64,000 nt of DNA from Minicystis rosea (GTDB lineage: Bacteria > Myxococcota_A > Polyangia > Polyangiales > Polyangiaceae), in assembly GCA_001931535.1 (NCBI GenBank), contig CP016211.1, positions 8,727,703-8,791,702 on the forward strand, written 5' to 3'. Below are positions 47,914 through 56,544 of this stretch, one piece after another. The notes beneath the pieces are model-generated. The model made no database searches, was not told the origin of the DNA, and was given only the letters and a program-made list of their open reading frames with translations. The stretch's first letter is position 1. Every line of letters starts with the position of its first letter. Position numbers and translations under genes: made by a program.

Positions 47914-48483
47914 TCAGGGGCACGGGGGGAGGATCCAGGCGCACTGGCCGTCGGCGCCGAGCTCGCAGATCGGGGACGACGTGGTGCCGTCGCTGCACTG
48001 CTCGACCAGCGCCGGCTTGATGCCGCAAGCTGCGGGCGCGCAGGTCGTCGGCGTCGCGCATGGCGGGTAGACCCACGTGCAGGTGCCGCCCGGGCTCGAC
48101 TGGCAGACGGCGTCGCCGGGGCCGATGGTCGTGCCGTCGCCGCACACGACGGCCGTCTGCGGCTGCGGGCCGCACTGCTGGGGATCACAGGGCGTCGAGG
48201 CCGGGCAGTCGGGGAAGGTCCAGCCGCAGGTGCTGCCGGGCTCGCTCGTGCACACCGCGGTCAGCGTCGTGCCGTCGGCGCACAGCTTCGCCAGCGCCGG
48301 CGCCGGGCCGCACGCGTCGGCGGTGCATTCGCTGCCTCCCGATGAGGTGCTGCCGCCGCCTCCATCGTTGTCGCCGATCGAGACGTCGGGGCCGCAGCCG
48401 TTGCCCTTCGCGCCGCAGAGGAAGGGGACCGCGAGGAACGCGCAGGCTGCGAAGAAGGGACGGAGAGCGCTGGAGAGATGCAT
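47914..48483 (-). CDS. Lipoprotein of three tandem Cys-rich repeats
   Basis: A 189-residue exported protein: signal MHLSSALRPFFAACAFLAVP with a possible lipobox FLCGAKGNGC region. A Gly/Ser linker is followed by three successive, clearly related ~45-residue units, each of the form C-x3-CG-x(2-4)-P-...-C-x-DGTT-...-C-...-C-x-W-x3-P-x-C. Six Cys per unit suggest three disulphides each. The repeat resembles no family I can name with confidence. Likely a surface protein. Single gene, convergent with the dienelactone hydrolase. Confidence 0.72.
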   Translation of the reverse strand: MHLSSALRPFFAACAFLAVPFLCGAKGNGCGPDVSIGDNDGGGGSTSSGGSECTADACGPAPALAKLCADGTTLTAVCTSEPGSTCGWTFPDCPASTPCDPQQCGPQPQTAVVCGDGTTIGPGDAVCQSSPGGTCTWVYPPCATPTTCAPAACGIKPALVEQCSDGTTSSPICELGADGQCAWILPPCP

Positions 48484-48592
48484 TGAGGAAGACTCCTTTC
48501 AAGACGAGGAGCGTTCGCGTCGAGCGTCGCGTCGCCTCTCTCTTCGGGTGTGGCCCGTCGCCGCCGCATCCGTTCCACATTCGACGTGCGCG

Positions 48593-49504
48593 TCACCGCG
48601 CGGCATCGCCGCCGCACGAGCTGCGGACGCGCTCCGCCATCGGCGAGCGCGGGAACGCGGCGAGGAAGCGCTGGGCCTCCGCGCGCGCGTCGTCGGTGCG
48701 GCCCATCGCGCAGAGCGCGAGGATGCGCTCGGCGCGGCGCTCCTCGTGGAGCACGCCGCCCTTGAAGTCCGCGTCGTGCTCGTCGAGCGCTTGGAGCGCG
48801 CTCCCCGGCCGACCCGCGCGCAGCTCCGCCTGCGCCCGGCGCAGCAAGTCGGTCTCTGCTTCGAGCCCGCGATCGGCCGGCTCCGCCGCAGCGGAAGCCA
48901 CGTGACGAGGCGTGGTCGATGCGGCGCTTGCGAACGGCGGTGTCGAGGCGCTCGCGCGGATTGCCGGCGCAGCGTGGGCGGGCGCCGTCGCCGTGCTCGG
49001 CGTCTCGGGATCGTGCGGCGCGTCCTTGTCGAGCGATGGCGTTCCGATCGCGGGCGGAGCCTCGGTGCGGGCCGACGGCGCCGTGAGCGCGGAGGCGGTC
49101 GCGGCGACGCGGGCCGAAGGCGAAGCGCTCGGTGTTGGCTGCGCGTGATCGCGTGCGAGGCCTGCGCCCAAAGCGAGCGCGCCGGCCACGCCGATGACGC
49201 CAATCCACTTGAGCACGAGGCCCGTGGAGAGCGCGCCCTTCGCGGCGATGCCGGCGACCGCGCCGTCGGCGGCCGCCTCCGTCGCTGCGAGCGCGGCGCT
49301 CGTTGCGGCCTTTGCCTGCGCTGCGGAGAGCGCGGTGCCCGCTGCCTTCGCTTCCGCGGTGGCCAGCGCGGCGGACGTCGCGGCGGCGACGCCGGCCTGC
49401 GCCAGAAGACGAGCGCGCACGCGCGCGCGGGCCGCGTCGGGGGATCGCTCGTCGGGGCGGGCGGCATCGATCACGCGACGCGCATCGCGGCTGAGCTTGC
49501 TCAT
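48593..49504 (-). CDS. TM protein with C-terminal TPR, probable anti-sigma partner
   Basis: A 303-residue protein whose start ATG 49504 overlaps the ECF sigma stop by four bases (ATGA), so it is translationally coupled. The N-terminal 35 residues are short and charged (SKLSRDARRVIDAARPDE), followed by an Ala-rich heptad-like region (38-85), one TM helix (about 95-118, LVLKWIGVIGVAGALALGAGL), an Ala/Pro/Thr periplasmic linker, and a TPR-like C-terminal domain (ETDLLRRAQAELRAGRPGSALQAL onward) ending with a Cys. In myxobacteria such single-TM proteins encoded after an ECF sigma often act as its anti-sigma or signal transducer; a zinc-type anti-sigma motif is not visible, so the role is inference. 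Confidence 0.68.
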   Translation of the reverse strand: MSKLSRDARRVIDAARPDERSPDAARARVRARLLAQAGVAAATSAALATAEAKAAGTALSAAQAKAATSAALAATEAAADGAVAGIAAKGALSTGLVLKWIGVIGVAGALALGAGLARDHAQPTPSASPSARVAATASALTAPSARTEAPPAIGTPSLDKDAPHDPETPSTATAPAHAAPAIRASASTPPFASAASTTPRHVASAAAEPADRGLEAETDLLRRAQAELRAGRPGSALQALDEHDADFKGGVLHEERRAERILALCAMGRTDDARAEAQRFLAAFPRSPMAERVRSSCGGDAAR

Positions 49505-50115
49505 GGCTGCCTCCACGCCTCGCGCGCCTTCAGGCGGACGACGGCCTCGTTGAACTCTCGCCTGGCCGCGCGCAGACGCGTGTAGACGGTGTTGAGGTTG
49601 GCGCCGACCGCCTCCGCGATCTCGGGCGCCGACATCTGCTCGAGCTCCGCGAGGATGAAGACCGCGCGCCGGTCGTCGTCGAGCTCCGCGAGGATCGCGT
49701 GGAGCCTCTCGACGGCCTCGGTGCGCGTGGCCGCGTCGAGCGGGCTCGGTGACTCGGCGTCGGCGACGCCGGCGGTGTCCCCTTCGTCCTCGCCGACGAT
49801 CCCGTGGTTGCGCCTGCGCCTCGCCGCGCGCCGGTAGTCGTGCGCCACGCGCAGGGCGATGCCGAAGAGCCAGGTCCGGATCGAAGAGCGCCCCTCGAAA
49901 TCGGAGAGGCGCCGCAGCGCGACGATGAACACGTCCTGCGCCGCATCCTCGAGCACAGCGGGCTCCACGCCGAGCCGCCCCATGTTGCGCCACACGAAAT
50001 CGAAATGCTCGTCGTAGAGCGCCTCGAAGGCGGGCGCCGCCGGGCCGCAGGGCAGCTCGGCGTCGCGTCGCGGCCCGGCGGGATCACCGGGCTGCTCCGA
50101 GGAGACGGCGGACAT
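49501..50115 (-). CDS. ECF sigma factor
   Basis: A 204-residue extracytoplasmic-function sigma factor. Region 2: FEALYDEHFDFVWRNMGRLG, EDAAQDVFIVALRRL and RSSIRTWLFGIALRVAHDYRR. Region 4: LDDDRRAVFILAELEQMSAPEIAEAVGANLNTVYTRLRAAR. A Asp/Glu-rich linker joins them. ATG 50115 is chosen; a long upstream extension in the same frame is not homologous. It lies between the outer-membrane-like gene (stop 34 bases upstream) and the TM-TPR gene (four-base overlap), forming one operon. Confidence 0.92.
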   Translation of the reverse strand: MSAVSSEQPGDPAGPRRDAELPCGPAAPAFEALYDEHFDFVWRNMGRLGVEPAVLEDAAQDVFIVALRRLSDFEGRSSIRTWLFGIALRVAHDYRRAARRRRNHGIVGEDEGDTAGVADAESPSPLDAATRTEAVERLHAILAELDDDRRAVFILAELEQMSAPEIAEAVGANLNTVYTRLRAARREFNEAVVRLKAREAWRQP

Positions 50116-50149
50116 CGAAGGTGCGTGGCCGCTCAAGACGCGATCCGTT

Positions 50150-51295
50150 TCAGAAACGAACCTCGGCCGCGAGCGAGGATCGCCCGACCACCGCGGAGGC
50201 ACGAAAGACGCTCCCCACGCCGTCGAGCACGAAGGTCGCCCGCTCGATCGGCACGAGCGCCCCGATGTCGAGCCGGAACGCGAAGCGACGGTGCAACGAG
50301 AACGCCGCCGTGCCTTCGACGAGCGGCGCGATCCACAACGCCGCGCCGCTCCCGGGATGGCGCACGCCGAAGCCGACGGCCGAAGCGCGCCCGAGCTCGA
50401 TCCCGGCGCACGGGCCGATCTCGAAGCGCCCGAGCGGGAACACGTAACAAGCGCGCGCGTCCCCCGCGACGAGCCGCACGTCGCCGCCGGCCCCGGCCTT
50501 CGCCGGCACGCTCGCCGATCGATCGGGCCAATACGCTGCGGAGAGATCCACACCGAAGCGCCCGAACGACACGCCCGCGCGCCCTCCGATCCCAAAGCCC
50601 ACTCCCGGCAATGCTCCGAGCGAGATCCCGGTCAGCAACGACACAGCGAAGCGCGGCGGCGCGGCCGTTCGCTCGCTCGCGTCCACCGCGATCGATGCGG
50701 CGCGCGGAGGCGCAGGGACGCTCGGCGGCGCGGCAGGATTGCGTGGCGCAGCGAGCGCGGAGGTCGATGCAGGAGGCGGCGTACTCGGCGCGGATGTCGA
50801 CGCAACAGGCGGCGTGCTCGGTGCTGGAGGAGCGACGGGCGCCGATGTCGAGGCAACGGGCGGCGGCGGGCTCGGCGCTGCGGTTGGTGTCGCGGGGCCG
50901 TCGGCCGACCGGCGCGCGACGGCCTCGGGATCGAAGGTGAGCGCAACGATCAGCGCCGCCGCCCGTGCGACCGACAAGCACGAGGGCCCGGCGAAATCGC
51001 GCTCGCCGATCGCTCCGCCCATGTCGGTGACGAGGTGGACGCGGAAGCCTTCTTTGCCGGCGCGCGATGCGATGGCCTCGGCGCGGAGGTGCCGCGGGCT
51101 CGCAGGATCCGGCGCGCCGCCGAGGGCGCGCTCGATCTCGGCGCCGACCTCCGCCTCCGTCGGACAGCCGGACGGCGCGCTCCAGCGCAGCTCGATCGGG
51201 CTCGCCGGCGATCCGGCGCCACGCGCGACGCCGGTGATGCCGAGCACCGCCAGGGCGATCGCGCCGGTCAGCCTCCGCGCCGCCTCCCGATGCAT
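50150..51295 (-). CDS. Outer-membrane-type protein with Pro/Ala/Ser linker
   Basis: A 381-residue exported protein. Signal MHREAARRLTGAIALAVLGITGVARG; residues about 30-125 form a small domain with a SGCPTEAEVGAEIERAL start; 135-200 is a long Pro/Ala/Ser/Thr linker with repeated VASTSAP; 205-381 consists of amphipathic beta strands (FAVSLLTGISLGALPGVGFG, VRLVAGDARACYVFPLG, RFAFRLDIGALVPIERA) ending in AAEVRF, consistent with an outer-membrane barrel with a terminal Phe. This two-part protein encoded upstream of an ECF sigma is a common myxobacterial arrangement. ATG 51295 starts the signal peptide. Confidence 0.7.
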   Translation of the reverse strand: MHREAARRLTGAIALAVLGITGVARGAGSPASPIELRWSAPSGCPTEAEVGAEIERALGGAPDPASPRHLRAEAIASRAGKEGFRVHLVTDMGGAIGERDFAGPSCLSVARAAALIVALTFDPEAVARRSADGPATPTAAPSPPPPVASTSAPVAPPAPSTPPVASTSAPSTPPPASTSALAAPRNPAAPPSVPAPPRAASIAVDASERTAAPPRFAVSLLTGISLGALPGVGFGIGGRAGVSFGRFGVDLSAAYWPDRSASVPAKAGAGGDVRLVAGDARACYVFPLGRFEIGPCAGIELGRASAVGFGVRHPGSGAALWIAPLVEGTAAFSLHRRFAFRLDIGALVPIERATFVLDGVGSVFRASAVVGRSSLAAEVRF

Positions 51296-51410
51296 CTCGC
51301 TGTGTATAGCCCAGGCGCGCCCGCGGAGGCGGAGCAACGGCCCGCGCGCTCGCGGAGGAGCGGAGCGCGGCGTGCAGAGGATCGCCGAGATCGAACGGCG
51401 ATCCCTGCGA

Positions 51411-52751
51411 TCAGCCGGGCACCTTCGTGTCGATGCAGACGCCGACCTCGAGCACCAGATAGAGCAGCGCCAGCGCCTGCGGCTCCAGCTCGTTCGCCGA
51501 GCTCGTGGGCTGCGTGTGGTACGTCGTGTAGAGCACGCGGCCGCAGCCGTGCTTGAAGCTCGTGGTCGCGGGCTCGCCGTTGGCGTGGACCCAGACCTTG
51601 GGCGTCTCCTTCACGGGGTTGCCGTCGGCGTCGGAGTCCATCGTCTCGTGGACGCCCGTGATGTGCGTCCAGGCGTCCTTCACCGTGTCGAGCGATTGCC
51701 CCTGGGCCGCGAGCCACGCGGCGAGATCGCTGTCGACCGGCGGCGCGGCTTGATCACCGCCGCCCTCCTTGCAGGCGCTTCCGAGCTGCGAGCTCTGCCC
51801 GTCCCACGAGACGAAGCCGGGGAAGACCTGGCGCACGTACTCGTACGACCAGTCGGACGCGTACACCTTGCCGCCCTTCTTCACGAAGCTCTGCAGCGTG
51901 GCGGCCGCGCTCGGCGACGAGTTGAACACGTTGGTGCACGCCGGACCGCTGCTGCCCGGATCGTCGAAGTTCGTCCCGCCGGAGCAGGGGATGAAGACCA
52001 TGTGGTACTTGTCCATCTCGCTCGGCGTCGTGAGCAGCACGTCCGCCGACGGATACGGGCTCTGCTCGCCGAGGCCATGGAGGCCGTAGATGGCGAACGC
52101 CGTCGCGTCGGCGGAGAGCACCTGCGCGCGGCCGAGGAAGTCCTGCGTGATCTTCGCCTCGAGGCCCATGCGCGCGAGGACGAGCTCGATCGGATCCCAC
52201 GCGCCGAGGACCACGGCGATCTTCGGCACGTCGTCGCCGTTCGCCTTGTCGGTCTTCTTCGGCATCGTGGTCATGTCTTTGGGCACGTCCTGATCGCCGG
52301 CGGCGACCTTGATCGGCCGCACGCGGCGGAACGCGCCCTTCTGCACGACGAGGTAACCGTCGCCGAGGCCGGTGCCGAGATCGAACGAGCCATCGGGCTT
52401 CGTCGTCGTGTACGGGATGCCCGCTTGCAGGTGCACGCACTGGTCGCAGTACACGCCGTCGGGGATGGCCGGCGGCGGCGCGGGCGCGACGTAGACGAGG
52501 GCGCCGGAGATCGGGATCGTGCCTTCGGGCGCGACGACTTTGCCCTTCAGATGCGCCGGCGCCGGGGCGCTCCCACCCGTGCCCGAGCCCGTGGTGCCGA
52601 GCGTGAATTCGCCGCCGGTGCCCGTGCCCGAGCCCGTGGTGCCGGCACCGCCGGTGCTACCGGACGTGAACGCATTGTTGTTGGCGGAGCAGCCGGCCCA
52701 GAGGAGCGAAGCCAGCGCAAACGACGACGCAAGACCGAAAAAGCGACGCAT
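51411..52751 (-). CDS. Lipoprotein with carboxypeptidase-regulatory-like beta domain
   Basis: A 446-residue lipoprotein: MRRFFGLASSFALASLLWAGC with lipobox LWAGC, then a Gly/Ser/Thr linker. Residues about 70-150 contain a pre-albumin-like carrier domain (LKGKVVAPEGTIPISGALVYV, TTTKPDGSFDLGTGLGDGYLV). The rest (about 175-446) resembles a Rossmann/GATase-like fold (KIAVVLGAWDPIELVL, DKYHMVFIPCSGGTNFDD, SFVKKGGKVYASDWSYEYV and GRVLYTTYHTQPTS), like type-1 glutamine-amidotransferase-like or Asp-peptidase-like lipoproteins; no catalytic triad can be assigned. Cell-envelope protein of unknown role. ATG 52751 starts the signal. Confidence 0.7.
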   Translation of the reverse strand: MRRFFGLASSFALASLLWAGCSANNNAFTSGSTGGAGTTGSGTGTGGEFTLGTTGSGTGGSAPAPAHLKGKVVAPEGTIPISGALVYVAPAPPPAIPDGVYCDQCVHLQAGIPYTTTKPDGSFDLGTGLGDGYLVVQKGAFRRVRPIKVAAGDQDVPKDMTTMPKKTDKANGDDVPKIAVVLGAWDPIELVLARMGLEAKITQDFLGRAQVLSADATAFAIYGLHGLGEQSPYPSADVLLTTPSEMDKYHMVFIPCSGGTNFDDPGSSGPACTNVFNSSPSAAATLQSFVKKGGKVYASDWSYEYVRQVFPGFVSWDGQSSQLGSACKEGGGDQAAPPVDSDLAAWLAAQGQSLDTVKDAWTHITGVHETMDSDADGNPVKETPKVWVHANGEPATTSFKHGCGRVLYTTYHTQPTSSANELEPQALALLYLVLEVGVCIDTKVPG

Positions 52752-52877
52752 GAGCGTGTCTATCACGGCCCGCGCGCCGCCGAACATCCGACCGTGGTGT
52801 CGCTCCACCGAATGGCCGAGCCGCATCGCGTCGAAGCTCGTCCGATCCGTGGAGAGCCGTTCTCCGAGCGCGCGGCT

Positions 52878-53774
52878 TCATGCCCTCGTGGCCGCAGCCG
52901 CGAGGGTGAGCCGATGCAGCGCGACCAGCGCGGGCTCGTCGAGATCGGGCCCCAAGTATCCACCCGCGAGCACGAAGGCCACCGGCACGCCGCGGGCACG
53001 GCACCAATCGAAGACGAAGGCCTCGCGCGCGGCCAGCATCGCCGTGGTGAGGCCCGCGAGCCCGCCCTCCGGGCAATCGCGGTGCGGATCCATGCCAGCG
53101 TTGTAGATGCACAAATCGAAGCGCGGCGTGTTCGACAAGGAAGCGAAGCCGCTCTCGATCGCGGGGAGATAGTCCTCCGCCCGATCGACGAACGACGTCC
53201 ACCACCGCGCCTCGGCCGGATAGACGTCGTACGCATCGACGGAGACGTCGAGGTGGAAGACCCGCTCGTCGCCGGCGAGAAGCTCATGCGTTCCACCGCC
53301 GAAATGGGCATCGAGATCGACGATCAGCACCGCGCCCGCGCCCGCGTCGAGCGCCGCCCGCGCGGCCAGCGCGAGGCCGTTGAAGGTGCACGATCCATCA
53401 CCCCGCGCGGCGCGCGCATGATGGAGGCCGCTCGACAAAGACCCCGCGATCCCGCGGCGCGCGAGCGCATCCAGTGCCGCCGCGACGGCGCCGCCGCTCG
53501 ATGCGCGCACCGCATCCCAGAGCGCCGCATCCCAGAGGAAGCCTTGGGACTCCGCCAGCACCCGCGGCTCGCCGCTCCGCACGGCCGCGATGTACGCAGG
53601 ATCGTGCACGGCCTCGAGATCGGCGGCGGTGAGCGAACGCGGCGCCTCGATCACGACTCCCTCGATCGGATCCGCCGCGAGCGAGGCCGCGACCCACGCG
53701 GCTTTGCGCGTGGTCTCGAAGACGTGCCCGCTGACCACGTACGCAGGCGAATAGAACACCGGGGTGCGCGCCAT
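52878..53774 (-). CDS. Histone deacetylase family (acetylpolyamine amidohydrolase-like) enzyme
   Basis: A 298-residue zinc-dependent deacetylase of the HDAC/AcuC/AphA superfamily. Catalytic features: the His pair in SGLHHARAARGDGSC, zinc ligands Asp and His in VLIVDLDAHFGGGT, Asp in YNAGMDPHRDCPEGGL and the LAGGYLG Tyr loop. Bacterial members act on acetyl-lysine proteins, acetylpolyamines or related amides; the substrate here is unknown. Cytoplasmic. It lies 54 bases past the stop of... no same-strand partner within 50 bases on its 3' side, and is 54 bases downstream of the ECF42-like sigma gene on the same strand. Confidence 0.9.
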   Translation of the reverse strand: MARTPVFYSPAYVVSGHVFETTRKAAWVAASLAADPIEGVVIEAPRSLTAADLEAVHDPAYIAAVRSGEPRVLAESQGFLWDAALWDAVRASSGGAVAAALDALARRGIAGSLSSGLHHARAARGDGSCTFNGLALAARAALDAGAGAVLIVDLDAHFGGGTHELLAGDERVFHLDVSVDAYDVYPAEARWWTSFVDRAEDYLPAIESGFASLSNTPRFDLCIYNAGMDPHRDCPEGGLAGLTTAMLAAREAFVFDWCRARGVPVAFVLAGGYLGPDLDEPALVALHRLTLAAAATRA

Positions 53775-53828
53775 GCCGTGAGCGTACGGGATCCACGTGC
53801 CCGCTACATCACGAGTCGCGCGTGTGCG

Positions 53829-55100
53829 TCAGCGCGACGCGGCGGCATCGCGGGCGCAGGCGGCGGCGCGATCCAGGAGCAGCGCGCGCTCGCGGGCGTT
53901 GCGCGTCAGCGCCGCCGCGCGCTCGAGCTCGGCGCGCGCTTCGTCGAAGCGACCGACCTTGGCCAGCAGATCGCCGCGCACGCTGGGCAGGAGGTGATAA
54001 CCCGCGAGCGAAGGCTCGCCGATCAGCGTGTCCACGAGCGCGAGCCCCACCGCCGGACCGAAGGCCATCGAGAGCGCCACCGCGCGGTTCAGCTCCACCA
54101 CGGGTGAGGGCACGAGGCGCGCGAGGGCCTCGTAGAGCGCGGCGATGCGCGCCCAATCGGTCGCGTCCGCGGTGCGAGCCCGCGCATGGCAGGCCGCGAT
54201 CGCCGCCTGGAGCGCGTACGGGCCGCTCGCGCCGCCGAGCGCCTCCGCGCGGGCGAGCGCGGCCAAGCCACGATGAATGAGCACGTGATCCCAGCGCGCG
54301 CGATTCTGATCGAGCAGCAGGATGGGCTCTCCCGAAGGGCCGGTGCGCGCGCGCGTGCGCGACGCCTGGATCTCCATGAGCGCCACGAGGCCATGCACCT
54401 CGGGCTCCTTCGGGAGCAGCTCGGCCAGGATGCGGCCGAGGCGGAGCGCGTCCTCGCAGAGCCCGGGTCGCATCCAATCGTCGCCGGCCGTCGCCGAATA
54501 CCCCTCGTTGAACACGAGGTAGATGACCTCCAGCACCGACGACAACCGCGCGGCGAGCTCGTCACCACGCGGAACCTCGAAGGGCACGCGCGCCTCGGCC
54601 AGCGTGCGCTTCGCGCGGACGATGCGCTGCGCGATGGTCGGCTCGGGGACGAGGAACGCGCGCGCAATCTCCTCCGTCGTCAGCCCGCCCAAGAGCCGCA
54701 GCGTGAGCGCCACGCGCGCCTCGGCGGAGAGGATCGGATGACACGCGGTGAGCATGAGGCGCAGGAGATCGTCGCCGACGTCGTCGTCGAGGGCGGCATC
54801 GAGCTCGGGCACGATGTCCAGCTGCGCATCGAGGGTGTGACCGATCTCTTCGTGCTTGCGCTCGATCCGCTTGTTGCGACGCACCACGTCGAGCGCGCGG
54901 TTCTTCGCCGTGGCCATGAGCCACGCGCCCGGATTCTCGGGGATGCCCGACACCGGCCACCGCTCCAGCGCCACGACGAGCGCGTCCTGCGCGAGCTCCT
55001 CCGCGACACCGACGTCACGCACGATGCGCGCGAGCCCGGCGATGAGCTTGGCCGACTCGATGCGGAAGATGGCTTCGATCGTGCGATGCGTCTTGTTCAT
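53829..55100 (-). CDS. ECF42-like sigma factor with C-terminal TPR extension
   Basis: A 423-residue sigma factor of the group often called ECF42 (DUF6596-containing). Regions 2 and 4 are in the first 200 residues (AEELAQDALVVALERWP, GAWLMATAKNRALDVVRR, GGLTTEEIARAFLVPEPTIAQR), followed by VIYLVFNEGYSATAG and a long helical TPR-type domain (about 200-423) with LNRAVALSMAFGP and YHLLPSVRGDLLAKVGRFDEAR. In this group the extension is required for activity. Partners are normally DGPF-domain genes next door; none is present within the window. ATG 55100 is chosen; extension upstream is not homologous. Confidence 0.87.
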   Translation of the reverse strand: MNKTHRTIEAIFRIESAKLIAGLARIVRDVGVAEELAQDALVVALERWPVSGIPENPGAWLMATAKNRALDVVRRNKRIERKHEEIGHTLDAQLDIVPELDAALDDDVGDDLLRLMLTACHPILSAEARVALTLRLLGGLTTEEIARAFLVPEPTIAQRIVRAKRTLAEARVPFEVPRGDELAARLSSVLEVIYLVFNEGYSATAGDDWMRPGLCEDALRLGRILAELLPKEPEVHGLVALMEIQASRTRARTGPSGEPILLLDQNRARWDHVLIHRGLAALARAEALGGASGPYALQAAIAACHARARTADATDWARIAALYEALARLVPSPVVELNRAVALSMAFGPAVGLALVDTLIGEPSLAGYHLLPSVRGDLLAKVGRFDEARAELERAAALTRNARERALLLDRAAACARDAAASR

Positions 55101-55449
55101 GCGGCCGGTGACTCTGCCCGTGTTCCCTGCCTTCGTCGCGGGGAAGGTGGAACCCGAGGCGGCGAAGCGTCCTGGAATCTCGGGTGGATCGTGAGGTTTT
55201 GGGAATCGCGCTCCGTGCTCCATCCGAGCGCGCCCGCCCTCACGAAAACACCGACTAATCTCGTCGAAATCACGACGCAATGAGGGATCGCAACCGGCTC
55301 CGCGCGGCGTGCACGGGCCCCGTTCGTCGCCGCGCGAAGGCGCCCGTCCCGAGCATGGGTCGCGGAGGATTTCGCGCCTGCGGCATCGGAGCACGACGAG
55401 CCCACACCGGGCCTTCGCGACGCGGCGCGAGCCGTGACCGAGGAGAGGT
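55101..55449. other. Divergent intergenic region
   Basis: About 350 bases between the sigma-factor start (minus) and the radical SAM start (plus). Frames crossing it show no motif. It should contain both promoters, but I see no clear -35/-10 pair or dyad. Confidence 0.4.
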
Positions 55450-56544
55450 ATGCATCCCGTCGTCCGCTTGCAGCTCGAGGCCCGGAGGCTCTTGCAACGC
55501 GATCTGCATCGGCCCCGCTTCTACGCGCGCAAGGCGCGGAAGCAGGGCCTCGCCCGCGCCGTCACGTCCTTCGTGCAGTCGAAGATCCCGTGGGCGCTCC
55601 CCCTCCCTCGCCTGCCCCACGTGATCTCGCTGGAGCCGACCAGCTACTGCAACCTGCGCTGCATCATGTGCCCGTCGCCCACGCTGAAGGGCCCGCGCGG
55701 ACACATGGCGATCTCCATCTACGAAAAGATCCTCGCCGAGGCGGCCGCCTTCGGCGTGCACCGCTTTCGCTTCGTGGGACTCGGCGAGCCCACGCTGAAC
55801 CCGCGTCTCCCGGAGATGATCCGCTTGGCCCACCGCGCGGGGATCTACACGGAGCTCTCCACCAACGGGACGCTCCTCACGCCGGCGCTCACCGAAGCGC
55901 TGCTCGACGCCGGCCTCGACGAGATCGGCTTCTCCATCGACTCCATCGACGAGGCCGAGTTCGAGCGCATCCGCAAGGGCGCCTCGTTCCGCGCGGTGAT
56001 GCGCAACATCGACGATTTCCTGGCGCGCGCGTCCCTGCGCGATCCACGCCCCATTACCGTGGCGCGGCTCGTGGTCATGGAAGGATCGGACGTCGAGGCC
56101 TTCGCGCGCGAATGGCGAGCGAAGGTGGATTCGCTCCAATTCAACATGCTGCGTCCCTACGCGAAGACCGAGCTCGTGCGCCTCGGCCGCGCCGCGCGTC
56201 CCAAGCCCTTGGAGAGGCCGGTGCGCTGCCGGCAGATCCGGAGCTACATGCTCATCGGCTGGGACGGGCGCGTGGGCCTCTGCAACCAGTCGAGCGTGGT
56301 CGTCGGCGATGTCACGAAGAGCTCTCTCGAAGCCATTTGGAAGGCTCATCCCCTCACGACGGTGCGCCGCCTGCACGCGCGCTACGAGGGCCGGAGAATC
56401 GATGTTTGCCGGATCTGTCCCGTCATGGAGCCCGCGACCTCGAAAGGCGAGTCCCCGCTCGAAGAAGCGCACGTGACCGAGCGCGTCGCGTGGAGCGACG
56501 CTCAGATCTCGATGCCGTCGAACGGCGGCTCGCTCGCAAAGTAA
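55450..56544 (+). CDS. Radical SAM/SPASM-type protein
   Basis: A 364-residue radical SAM enzyme. The cluster motif SYCNLRCIMC gives Cys67, Cys71 and Cys74 (CxxxCxxC); the GGEP-equivalent is VGLGEPTLNP, and LSTNGTLLTP and SIDSIDEAEFERIRKG follow as usual. A SPASM-like C-terminal region has Cys in RCRQI, LCNQSS and VCRICPVM for extra iron-sulphur ligands. Such proteins modify peptides or cofactors, or serve carbohydrate biosynthesis. About 45 N-terminal basic residues precede the barrel. No obvious peptide substrate gene adjoins. Its last 43 bases overlap the convergent propeller gene. Confidence 0.85.
   Translation: MHPVVRLQLEARRLLQRDLHRPRFYARKARKQGLARAVTSFVQSKIPWALPLPRLPHVISLEPTSYCNLRCIMCPSPTLKGPRGHMAISIYEKILAEAAAFGVHRFRFVGLGEPTLNPRLPEMIRLAHRAGIYTELSTNGTLLTPALTEALLDAGLDEIGFSIDSIDEAEFERIRKGASFRAVMRNIDDFLARASLRDPRPITVARLVVMEGSDVEAFAREWRAKVDSLQFNMLRPYAKTELVRLGRAARPKPLERPVRCRQIRSYMLIGWDGRVGLCNQSSVVVGDVTKSSLEAIWKAHPLTTVRRLHARYEGRRIDVCRICPVMEPATSKGESPLEEAHVTERVAWSDAQISMPSNGGSLAK

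Noticed and set aside
50739..54107. 1122-codon plus-strand frame across five minus-strand genes
   Set aside because: It crosses gene boundaries of clearly recognised products (barrel protein, lipoprotein, deacetylase) and has no motif.
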